A DNA stretch of 37,938 nucleotides, from assembly GCA_963646285.1 (NCBI GenBank), contig CAVIWF010000024.1:1-37938 (forward strand). The letters run 5' to 3'. A program made the translations under genes and the position numbers. The notes beneath the pieces are model-generated. The model was not told the DNA's origin, ran no database searches, and worked only from the letters and a program-made list of their open reading frames with translations. The stretch is from CAKUFA01 sp963646285. GTDB lineage: Bacteria > Bacillota > Clostridia > Christensenellales > Aristaeellaceae. Within the stretch, counting starts at the first letter, position 1, and each line of letters begins with the position of its first letter. Below, in pieces: positions 31,624-37,938 of the stretch.

Positions 31624-32576
31624 TGAAGAAGTTTGTAAGCCTGGTATTGGCTATGCTCATGCTGCTGACGTTGGCTGTTTCGGCCACGGCGGAGGATGCT
31701 GTCCGTATTGTGACCCTGAAGGGACCTACGGGCATTGGCATGGTAAAAATGATGAACGACAACGATGGCACCTATACTTTTACCCTGGCAGGTGCACCGG
31801 ACGAAGCAACCGCAGCCATTGTCAGCGGCTCGGTGGACATTGCGGCAGTTCCGACCAATCTGGCAGCCACCCTTTACCAGAAGACCAACGGCAACGTGCA
31901 GCTGCTGGCACTGAATACGCTGGGCGTGCTTTCCATCATGGAATTGGGGGATACCATCCATACGGTGGAGGATCTGGCGGGGAAGACCATTTATGCTTCC
32001 GGTCAGGGTGCAACACCTGAATATGTGCTGAATTATATTCTGGATGCATACGGCTTAACGGATCAGGTGACGGTGGAGTACAAGGCAGAACATGCGGAAC
32101 TGGCCACCTTGGCTGCTGCCGGGGAAGTGACCATTGCCATGCTGCCGGAACCGAACGTGACCAGTGTGCTGATGCAAAACAGCGATTACCGCATTGCGCT
32201 GGATGTGACGGAGCTCTTTGCCGAGGCAGCGGAGAAGAAGGGCGAATCTGCCACCATGTCCATGGGTTGTGTCATTGTGCGCAGGGAGTTTGCTGAGCAG
32301 CATCCGGACAAAGTGGCCGCCTTCATGGAAGCCTATGGGGAAAGTGTTGCCTTTGTTACTGCCAATGTTGAAGAAGCCAGCCAAATGGTGGAGGCACAAG
32401 GCATTATGCCCAAGGCAGCCGCTGCGGCAAAAGCCATCCCCAATTGCCACATCGTCTTTATTACCGGAGAGGAAATGAAGACCGCCATTGAGTCTTTCTT
32501 CCAAATTCTGTACAATGCAAACCCCAAGTCGGTCGGCGGCGCATTGCCGGCAGATGACTTCTACTACATGCCCTAA
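31620..32576 (+). CDS. ABC transporter substrate-binding protein, NMT1/TauA-like
   Basis: A 318-residue exported binding protein with a signal peptide ending SATA-ED and no lipobox cysteine. The fold is that of the NMT1/SsuA/TauA group (TauA, sulfonate; ThiY, pyrimidine; nitrate): KGPTGIGMVKMM (about 22-33), GSVDIAAVPTNLAATLYQK (about 62-80), VEDLAGKTIYASGQGATPEYVL (about 113-134) and AMLPEPNVTSVLM. None of these settles the ligand. It starts inside the TM1266 gene stop (ATGA). It is followed by permease and ATPase with almost no gaps, so it is part of a complete importer. Confidence 0.9.
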   Translation: MMKKFVSLVLAMLMLLTLAVSATAEDAVRIVTLKGPTGIGMVKMMNDNDGTYTFTLAGAPDEATAAIVSGSVDIAAVPTNLAATLYQKTNGNVQLLALNTLGVLSIMELGDTIHTVEDLAGKTIYASGQGATPEYVLNYILDAYGLTDQVTVEYKAEHAELATLAAAGEVTIAMLPEPNVTSVLMQNSDYRIALDVTELFAEAAEKKGESATMSMGCVIVRREFAEQHPDKVAAFMEAYGESVAFVTANVEEASQMVEAQGIMPKAAAAAKAIPNCHIVFITGEEMKTAIESFFQILYNANPKSVGGALPADDFYYMP

Positions 32577-32579
32577 TCT

Positions 32580-33329
32580 ATGAAAATCAAAAGATTTCTG
32601 AGAAAACTGTTTCCGTTGCTTTTCTGGCTGGGCGTTTGGATGATTGCCTACCTGGCGACTGGTCAGGAACTGCTGATTGCGTCCCCTGTCTCCGTCATGA
32701 AGCGTTTTGCCTTCGTGACGGAGGCAGCTTTCTGGCGCTGTGTGGGTATGAGTCTGTACCGGGCGGCCATGGCGTATGGGTTTGGCGTCGTCTGCGCCTG
32801 CATCCTTGCGGTGCTTTGCCACCTGTGGCAGTGGGCGGATGATCTGGTTCGGCCTGCACTGGCAGTTGTTCGGGCAACCCCGGTAGCCTCCTTCATCATC
32901 CTTGCACTGGTATGGCTGTCCTCCTCCAATGTGCCGATTTTGACGGGGATGCTCATGGTCGTTCCGGTGGTTTTCTCCAATGTGAAGGAAGGCATGGACA
33001 GTGCGGATCCGCAGCTGCTGGAAATGGCAAAGCTTTTCCAGTGGAGCCGATGGAAAACCTTCCGCCGAGTCATCATCCCTTCCGTACGCTCCACGTTTCT
33101 GGCGGCATGCGAAGCCTGCGTGGGCCTGTGCTTCAAGGCGAGCATTGCGGCGGAAGTCATCGGCACGCCCAAGAATGCCATTGGTACCCAGCTGTATAGT
33201 GCGAAAATTTATCTGGAAACGGATACCTTAATGGCGTGGACGCTGGTGGTTATTTTGCTGAGCATGGGCATTGAAAAGCTGCTTCGCCATGTGATTTGGG
33301 GAGGTGAGAAGCGTGTCCATCGTGCTTGA
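32580..33329 (+). CDS. ABC transporter permease, TauC/SsuC-like
   Basis: Inner-membrane subunit of the importer, 249 residues with about six hydrophobic segments (first at about 12-30). Family motifs include RATPVASFIILALVWL (about 99-114), the coupling loop EMAKLFQWSRWKTFRRVIIPSVR (in parts, about 145-167) and the final GIEKLLRHVIWGGEKR. It begins 3 bases after the binding-protein stop and has no recognisable Shine-Dalgarno, so translation depends on coupling. Its 3' end overlaps the ATPase gene by 17 bases. Confidence 0.91.
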   Translation: MKIKRFLRKLFPLLFWLGVWMIAYLATGQELLIASPVSVMKRFAFVTEAAFWRCVGMSLYRAAMAYGFGVVCACILAVLCHLWQWADDLVRPALAVVRATPVASFIILALVWLSSSNVPILTGMLMVVPVVFSNVKEGMDSADPQLLEMAKLFQWSRWKTFRRVIIPSVRSTFLAACEACVGLCFKASIAAEVIGTPKNAIGTQLYSAKIYLETDTLMAWTLVVILLSMGIEKLLRHVIWGGEKRVHRA

Positions 33330-33876
33330 CGGGGTACAGAAAGCCTTTGGCGAGAAACAGGTTATCTGCAGCGCTTCCATGACCATGGAAGCGGGCGAAC
33401 GGGTATGCTTCTTCGGTCCCTCTGGCTGCGGCAAGACGACGCTGCTTCGCCTCATTTGCGGACTGGAACAGCCGGACGGGGGAACCATACACATCCCGGC
33501 TGAATTTCGCTGGGCCTGCCATTTTCAAGAGGATCGGCTCCTTTCTTGGTATACAGCGGCGGAGAATATCGCCCTTGTGACAGAAGAAAATCCGGATGTG
33601 TGGCTGAAGCGTGTTCAGCTTCCCGAAGCTGGCGGTCTATACCCGGATGAACTCTCCGGCGGCATGCGCAGGCGTGTGTCCTTGGCACGTGCCCTTGCCC
33701 ATGCAAGTGATGCCCTTGTGCTGGATGAACCCCTGCGGGAGCTGGATGCAGCCACGGCAGAGACCATGCTGCAATTGATTGACACCTTTGCAGGCCATCG
33801 AACGCTGCTAATGGTAACGCACGATCGAGCACAGGCGGAAGCACTCCACTGTCGCATCATTGATATGCCATTGTAA
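33313..33876 (+). CDS. Minimal ABC transporter ATP-binding protein
   Basis: Cytoplasmic ATPase of the TauABC-like importer, only about 187 residues from the GTG at 33313, against about 240-260 for SsuB/TauB. All core motifs are intact: Walker A GPSGCGKTT (about 34-42), Q-loop CHFQEDRLLSWYTAAEN, signature LSGGMRRRVSLARAL, Walker B ALVLDEPLRELD and H-loop VTHDRAQAEAL. The protein ends about 20 residues after the H-loop, and the helical region is shortened too. GTG at 33304 is part of the GGGGAGG ribosome site, so 33313 is preferred. It overlaps the permease gene by 17 bases. Confidence 0.92.
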   Translation: MSIVLDGVQKAFGEKQVICSASMTMEAGERVCFFGPSGCGKTTLLRLICGLEQPDGGTIHIPAEFRWACHFQEDRLLSWYTAAENIALVTEENPDVWLKRVQLPEAGGLYPDELSGGMRRRVSLARALAHASDALVLDEPLRELDAATAETMLQLIDTFAGHRTLLMVTHDRAQAEALHCRIIDMPL

Positions 33877-33904
33877 TCTGCCTAAAAATCCTGGGAGATT
33901 TGCT

Positions 33905-35314
33905 ATGAAAAGAAGACCATGGTTTCTTGCTCTGCTGGTATTGACGTTGCTTGTCAATTGCTTCCCTGTGTATGGCGATGCGGAAGATGCTTTCTATCAG
34001 CCGTTGGAAAATGCGGATATGGATTACCACGATGCATCTTCTCGCTGGTCCTTTGCCCGGAGTGTGGAAACCGAGCACTATTTCATTTTCTGGGAACCTG
34101 ACTTTGGCGATGATCCCAACAGTGAAACCCTGCCAGAGTCCCTTCGGGTGGATGTACAGGATCTGGCGGAAAAGCTGGAAACCTTCTATGTCACAGAAAC
34201 GAAAACGCTGGGATTTGACGACATCCAAACCATCAACGGCGATAAGCTGCAGGTGTATCTGCTGTATACCACCGAATGGGTAGCGACGGGATCTGGGTAT
34301 GATAATCAAATCGGTGCTCTGTGGGTGTCGCCTGCCACATGCCAGCCGGTAGGATCGGTCATTGCCCATGAAGTGGGGCACTGTTTTCAATACCTGGTGT
34401 ATTGCAGGCAGCTTGCAGCAGGGCAGGAAGATAACAACACAAGAGGATTTCGCTACAGTTATCGAAATGGTTTGGGAAATGCGTTCTGGGAACTTAGCGC
34501 CCAGTGGCAGTCATGGCAGGATTACCCTGAGGAACAGTTTACGGACTATGAAATGGACACATGGTTCAAGAACTATTTCCGTACCTTTGAAAACGAGTGG
34601 ACACGGTATCAAAATTACTGGCTGATGACTTACTATGCAGAGAAGTACGGCATGGACTGGCTCAGTACTATTTGGAAGGAAAGCAAGGCCGATGAAGATG
34701 CCCTTGCCTGTCACCTTCGTGTGTATCTGAACGGCGATTTGGAACAACTGTATCAGGAACTGTACGATTATGCCGCCCATGCAGTGACCTTTGATTTCGC
34801 CTTTGCACGTTCCTATGCTGATGCTTGGCAGGGGCGATATGATGCTGCACTGTATGAGACGGAGGACGGCTGGCAGCAAATTGCGTATGCCAATGCGCCG
34901 GAAGCCAATGGTTTTTCAGCGGTGAAGCTGTTGATCCCTGAAAATGGGGTGCTGCATATCGACTTCGAGGGGTTGCAGCCTGGTTCTGCCTTGGCGGAGG
35001 ATGATCCTGGTTTGTGCATCATAGACGATACAGGCAGTACGATGTCTGTTGACACGTACAATGCATGGAGCGGCACGGCAGGCTGGCGATACGGTGTTGT
35101 TGCGCTTTGCTCGGATGGCAGCCGGGCCTATTCGCCCATGTATAGCGAAGCAAAGGGAAGCATTACCTACAGGGTGCCGGAAAACACGGAGCTATTGTAC
35201 TTTGTGGTGGTGGGAGCGCCGGAAACCTATACACCTCACATTTGGGACGAAACAGAAATAACGGACGTGCAGATGCCCTATCGTTTTCGTCTGGTGCAGG
35301 AGACAAATCCGTAA
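33905..35314 (+). CDS. Secreted HExxH protein, DUF6055-like putative metallopeptidase
   Basis: A 469-residue exported protein starting at the ATG after GGGAG; the frame extends 15 codons upstream but without a ribosome site. The signal peptide is about 1-24 (LLVNCFPVYG). ETEHYFIFWEPDFGDDPN-like sequence (TEHYFIFWEPDF, about 57-68) and VIAHEVGHCFQYL (HEVGH at about 154-158) resemble DUF6055 proteins. HExxH is the zinc-peptidase signature; a glutamate in FWELSAQW (about 195-202) could be the third ligand. The C-terminal 160 residues look like a beta-rich accessory domain. It lies 28 bases after the ABC ATPase gene, so it may belong to the same transcript. Peptidase activity is inferred. Confidence 0.75.
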   Translation: MKRRPWFLALLVLTLLVNCFPVYGDAEDAFYQPLENADMDYHDASSRWSFARSVETEHYFIFWEPDFGDDPNSETLPESLRVDVQDLAEKLETFYVTETKTLGFDDIQTINGDKLQVYLLYTTEWVATGSGYDNQIGALWVSPATCQPVGSVIAHEVGHCFQYLVYCRQLAAGQEDNNTRGFRYSYRNGLGNAFWELSAQWQSWQDYPEEQFTDYEMDTWFKNYFRTFENEWTRYQNYWLMTYYAEKYGMDWLSTIWKESKADEDALACHLRVYLNGDLEQLYQELYDYAAHAVTFDFAFARSYADAWQGRYDAALYETEDGWQQIAYANAPEANGFSAVKLLIPENGVLHIDFEGLQPGSALAEDDPGLCIIDDTGSTMSVDTYNAWSGTAGWRYGVVALCSDGSRAYSPMYSEAKGSITYRVPENTELLYFVVVGAPETYTPHIWDETEITDVQMPYRFRLVQETNP

Positions 35315-35329
35315 GCCTATATCAGCTAC

Positions 35330-35372
35330 AAAAAAAGCAGCGTGGAGGATACATTTCTGTTTCCTTCACGCT
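35330..35372 (-). terminator. Terminator of thrS (bidirectional)
   Basis: AGCGTG-AGGA pairs with TCCT-CACGCT (35339-35372) with one bulged pair. On the minus strand GC and seven T residues follow (35330-35336); the plus-strand side has a weaker TTTCTAATTTTT. It separates two convergent genes. Confidence 0.85.
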
Positions 35373-35391
35373 ACTTTCTAATTTTTGATAA

Positions 35392-37155
35392 TTACTTGCG
35401 GTTGACGATTTCGTCCTTCACCTTGGCGGCAAAGGCATCCAGAGACATGACCGTCGTCTGATCGGTGTCACGATCCCGGACGGAAACCGTTCTGTCTGCA
35501 ATTTCCTTTTCGCCGATGATCAGCATGTAGGGTACACGATCCACCTGACGGGCATAGCGGATCTTGTAGCCAATCTTCTCGTTTCGGTCGTCCAAGGCGA
35601 CACGAACCTTCTGATCACGGAGGGCTTCATAAACCTCCTTGGCATAGTCCAAGCTCTTGTCGGATACGGGCAGCACCTTCACCTGCACAGGAGCCAGCCA
35701 GGTGGGGAACTTGCCTGCAAAGTGCTCGGTCAGGATGCCGATGAACCGTTCGATGGAGCCGAAGCACACACGGTGAATCATGATCGGCCGCTTGCGGGTG
35801 CCATCCTCAGCCACATATTCCAGACCGAAGTTCAGCGGCATCTGGAAGTCCAGCTGAATGGTGCCGCACTGCCAGGTGCGTCCCAGGCTGTCACGGAGGT
35901 GGAAGTCGATCTTGGGGCCATAGAAAGCGCCATCGCCCTCGTTGACGATATAGTTCATGCCCAAGCGTTCCAGTGCGGTCTTCAGGCCGTTGGTTGCATC
36001 TTCCCAGTCCTCATCAGAACCCATGGAATTCTCGGGACGGGTGGACAGCTCCACAAAGTAATCAAAGCCAAACTTGCTGTAAACCTGATTGATCAGGTGC
36101 ACAACACCGGCAATTTCCTCCGGAATCTGCTCACGGGTCATGAAGATGTGGGCATCATCCTGGGTGAAGCAGCGCACACGGAACAGGCCGTGAAGGGCAC
36201 CCTTCAGCTCATGACGGTGCACAATGCCCAATTCACCCACACGCATGGGCAGCTCACGATAGCTGTGGGGCTGGCTGCGGTAAACCATGACGCCGCCAGG
36301 ACAGTTCATGGGCTTAATGCAGTAATCCTCCCCGTCAATCTTGGTGGCATACATGTTGTCCTTGTAGTGATCCCAGTGGCCGCTGGTTTCCCACAGGTGA
36401 CGGTTCATGATCAGAGGCGTGGAAACTTCCACATAACCGGCCTTGGTATGAATATCACGCCAGTAGTCGATCAGGGCATTCTTCAGCGCCATGCCGTTGG
36501 GCAGGAAGAAGGGGAAGCCGGGACCTTCATCGCAGAGCATGAACAGGCCCATTTCCTTGCCGATTTTGCGGTGATCCCGCTTTTCAGCTTCTTCCATCAT
36601 CTTCAGATACTCTTCCAACTCTTCCTTGGTGCGGAAGGCAATGCCGCTGATGCGGGTGAGCATCTTGTTGTTCTTGTCGTTTTTCCAGTAAGCGCCGGAC
36701 AGGGCAGTCAGCTTGAATGCCTTGAGCGCCTTGGTGTAGCACAGGTGAGGACCTACGCACATATCGGTATAGTCGCCCTGCTGATAGAAAGTCAGCACAG
36801 CGTCTTCCGGCAGGTCGGCAATATGCTCCACCTTGTAAATTTCGCCCTTTTCCGTCATCAGCTTCACAGCCTCTTCACGGCTGAGAGCATAGGGCTTAAT
36901 GGGCAGGTTCTGCTTCACAATGGCCTGCATTTCCTTTTCAATGGCAGGCAGATCCTCATCGGAAAGCTTCACATCGCCCAGATCAATATCGTAATGGAAA
37001 CCCTTTTCCGTGGCGGGGCCATAGGCGAAATGGGCATCGGGGTACAGGTGCTTTACAGCCTGAGCAAGAATGTGGGCGGCAGTGTGGCGAATAACGTGCA
37101 GCTCTTCGTCAGCAGGGCACTCGTCCACATGACCATCGTTGTAGATGACCTTCAT
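35392..37155 (-). CDS. thrS: Threonine--tRNA ligase lacking the TGS domain
   Basis: Class II synthetase that charges tRNA-Thr, 587 residues. The protein enters the editing domain almost at once: RHTAAHILAQAVKHLYP (about 24-40), including the HxxxH zinc/editing motif, so the usual 60-residue N-terminal TGS domain is missing. The catalytic core is complete, with the zinc cysteine in KPMNCPGG, motif 2 VRCFTQDDAHIF and motif 3 FGSIERFIGILTEHF, followed by an anticodon-binding domain (about 485-587). AGAGGAGG precedes the ATG, and no upstream start would restore a TGS domain because the T-box terminator lies there. Expression is T-box controlled. Confidence 0.96.
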   Translation of the reverse strand: MKVIYNDGHVDECPADEELHVIRHTAAHILAQAVKHLYPDAHFAYGPATEKGFHYDIDLGDVKLSDEDLPAIEKEMQAIVKQNLPIKPYALSREEAVKLMTEKGEIYKVEHIADLPEDAVLTFYQQGDYTDMCVGPHLCYTKALKAFKLTALSGAYWKNDKNNKMLTRISGIAFRTKEELEEYLKMMEEAEKRDHRKIGKEMGLFMLCDEGPGFPFFLPNGMALKNALIDYWRDIHTKAGYVEVSTPLIMNRHLWETSGHWDHYKDNMYATKIDGEDYCIKPMNCPGGVMVYRSQPHSYRELPMRVGELGIVHRHELKGALHGLFRVRCFTQDDAHIFMTREQIPEEIAGVVHLINQVYSKFGFDYFVELSTRPENSMGSDEDWEDATNGLKTALERLGMNYIVNEGDGAFYGPKIDFHLRDSLGRTWQCGTIQLDFQMPLNFGLEYVAEDGTRKRPIMIHRVCFGSIERFIGILTEHFAGKFPTWLAPVQVKVLPVSDKSLDYAKEVYEALRDQKVRVALDDRNEKIGYKIRYARQVDRVPYMLIIGEKEIADRTVSVRDRDTDQTTVMSLDAFAAKVKDEIVNRK

Positions 37156-37214
37156 TGGATGTTCCTCCTCTTACAAGTGTATGACGCACAAGCCAAGGCC
37201 TTGGTGCTCTTCAT

Positions 37215-37437
37215 AAAAGAAAAAGACACCCATCCCTCATGCGGGGACGAATGTCTGTGCATCCGCGGTTCCACCCTGCTTGTTTTGTAACCACTCTTCA
37301 TGCTCTATCGTGCATGAGCCGCCCAATGTCCGCAGATGGTATCCAACGGCTGCTTGTGGTGCCTGCTTTCAGCCTGCGGCAGACACTCTCTTGACACAGC
37401 TGCACCGAGGACGTGTTCCGCTTCATCCATCGGGAAT
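37215..37437 (-). ncRNA. T-box leader of thrS (Thr)
   Basis: On the minus strand the T-box AGGGTGGAACCGCGG lies at 37263-37277. It is followed by a terminator stem (AGACATTCGTCCCC with GGGATGGGTGTCT, 37224-37256) and a T-rich tail. Stem I elements AAGAGAG and GCAGGCTGAAAGC are present. ACC in GGCACCAC (near 37358) fits a Thr specifier. Confidence 0.92.
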
Positions 37438-37443
37438 GTCACA

Positions 37444-37473
37444 AGTATACGCCTTTTCCAAGAAGTTTGTCAA
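37444..37473 (-). promoter_or_regulatory. Promoter of thrS
   Basis: On the minus strand, -35 TTGACA (37468-37473), 18-base spacer, -10 TATACT (37444-37449), giving a start near 37437. Confidence 0.8.
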
Positions 37474-37549
37474 CGGGGGAGGAAAAGAAAATCTGGGATT
37501 ATGACCAAAGACCAAAGCACTTTCATAAGAACGGGATAGGTATCACTGC

Positions 37550-37590
37550 AGATGTTGATGATGCGCATTGTAGATGTTGATGATGCGCAT
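37550..37590. repeat. Two copies of a 19-bp repeat with palindromic core
   Basis: AGATGTTGATGATGCGCAT occurs at 37550-37568 and 37572-37590, a 22-base period. The second copy extends to the perfect palindrome TGATGCGCATCA. Otherwise the 182 bases between the thrS promoter and the tRNA terminator hold no gene. Confidence 0.75.
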
Positions 37591-37655
37591 CAAAGCCTCG
37601 TAGCAGGTTTTATCGACGTGATTTTGTCCCAAATCTTATCCTCTTTTTGAGACAC

Positions 37656-37693
37656 AAAAAAACCCGAAAGTCTTACACCTCAAGGCTTTCGGG
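37656..37693 (-). terminator. Terminator of the tRNA-Val gene
   Basis: On the minus strand CCCGAAAG (37686-37693) pairs with CTTTCGGG (37663-37670), followed by seven T residues (37656-37662). It starts five bases after the tRNA 3' end. Confidence 0.88.
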
Positions 37694-37698
37694 ATACG

Positions 37699-37772
37699 TG
37701 GGATTAAATGGGCTCGAACCATCGACCTCCACGATGTCAACGTGGCGCTCTGACCAACTGAGCTATAATCCC
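37699..37772 (-). tRNA. tRNA-Val (anticodon GAC)
   Basis: A 74-nt cloverleaf on the minus strand. The acceptor stem is GGGATTA / TAATCCC with discriminator A, the D stem GCTC / GAGC, the anticodon stem CCACG / CGTGG around loop TTGACAT, and the T arm GATGG-TTCGAGC-CCATT. The anticodon GAC reads GUC/GUU valine codons. CCA is not encoded (CGT follows), so it must be added by the CCA enzyme. Confidence 0.95.
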
Positions 37773-37792
37773 ACACAACGTTAACAGGGGAA

Positions 37793-37821
37793 AGTATAGC
37801 ACGGATTGCAGAAAAAAGCAA
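37793..37821 (-). promoter_or_regulatory. Promoter of tRNA-Val
   Basis: On the minus strand, -35 TTGCTT (37816-37821), 17-base spacer, -10 TATACT (37793-37798), about 20 bases before the mature 5' end. Confidence 0.8.
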
Positions 37822-37843
37822 CCCCTATTTTTCATTTTCACGG

Positions 37844-37880
37844 AGTAAATTCCCAAAAGTAAATTCCCAGTAAATTCCCA
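37844..37880. repeat. Three copies of a 12-bp direct repeat
   Basis: AGTAAATTCCCA occurs at 37844-37855, 37858-37869 and 37869-37880, the last two sharing one base. A degenerate fourth (AAGTAAAG) follows. No gene is visible from here to the window end. Confidence 0.7.
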
Positions 37881-37938
37881 AAGTAAAGGGCTGTAATTCT
37901 GTCCCAAACTAAATTCATCCTTGGCTGAAGTTACTCTG

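Noticed and set aside
1..37938. CRISPR arrays, insertion sequences, prophage or restriction-modification genes
   Set aside because: No regularly spaced repeats longer than about 24 bases, no transposase, integrase, capsid or Cas-like protein in any frame.

Overview
The window looks like the chromosome of a Clostridia-type Firmicute (Bacillota). The supports are three T-box leaders on aminoacyl-tRNA synthetase genes, strong AGGAGG-type ribosome binding sites, near-consensus SigA promoters, many rho-independent terminators, frequent TTG/GTG starts and a type A RNase P RNA. Base composition is moderate, a little over half G+C by eye. Protein style (short AxA signal peptides, many ABC importers) fits a gut member of Christensenellales or a related order, but that placement is inference. 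I see no phage, insertion sequence or CRISPR array; the DNA reads as ordinary vertically inherited chromosome with some accessory transport operons.

Layout. 1-212: hairpins and terminators. 213-4023 (minus): pheST with a T-box. 4039-5613 (plus): a lone mreB, then rnpB. 5652-6359: secreted polysaccharide deacetylase. 6509-9847: amino-acid ABC importer (ATPase, binding protein, two permeases), followed by a cytidylate-kinase-like gene. 10557-13985: T-box-controlled hisS-aspS. 14103-14692: ridA. 14736-19565 (minus): efflux-type operon (ATPase, FtsX-like permease, membrane fusion protein, TetR) with a near-perfect inverted repeat at its promoter. 19676-20497: secreted SH3-like protein. 20563-22007 (minus): ECF sigma factor and a membrane partner, probably its anti-sigma factor. 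22318-26536: mglBAC sugar importer plus a 52-residue membrane peptide. 26597-28634: proA and a HAD phosphatase. 28691-31073: CdaR/PucR-type regulator with an S41 protease. 31126-35314: the most unusual locus, a structured leader with a 7-codon peptide and terminator, a TM1266-family regulator, a NMT1/TauA-type ABC importer and a HExxH putative peptidase. 35339-37473 (minus): T-box-controlled thrS lacking the TGS domain. 37656-37821 (minus): tRNA-Val(GAC).

How it works together. A third of the window is translation machinery, with each T-box matching its synthetase. The rest is import, efflux and envelope functions. All three ABC binding proteins carry plain signal peptidase I sites and lack the lipobox cysteine usual in single-membrane Gram-positives, which raises the question of how they stay at the cell. 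The best candidate for an undescribed system is 31126-33876 (possibly to 35314): a leader RNA in which translation of a tiny peptide would block a terminator, controlling a hydrogenase-type regulator and an importer of unknown substrate.
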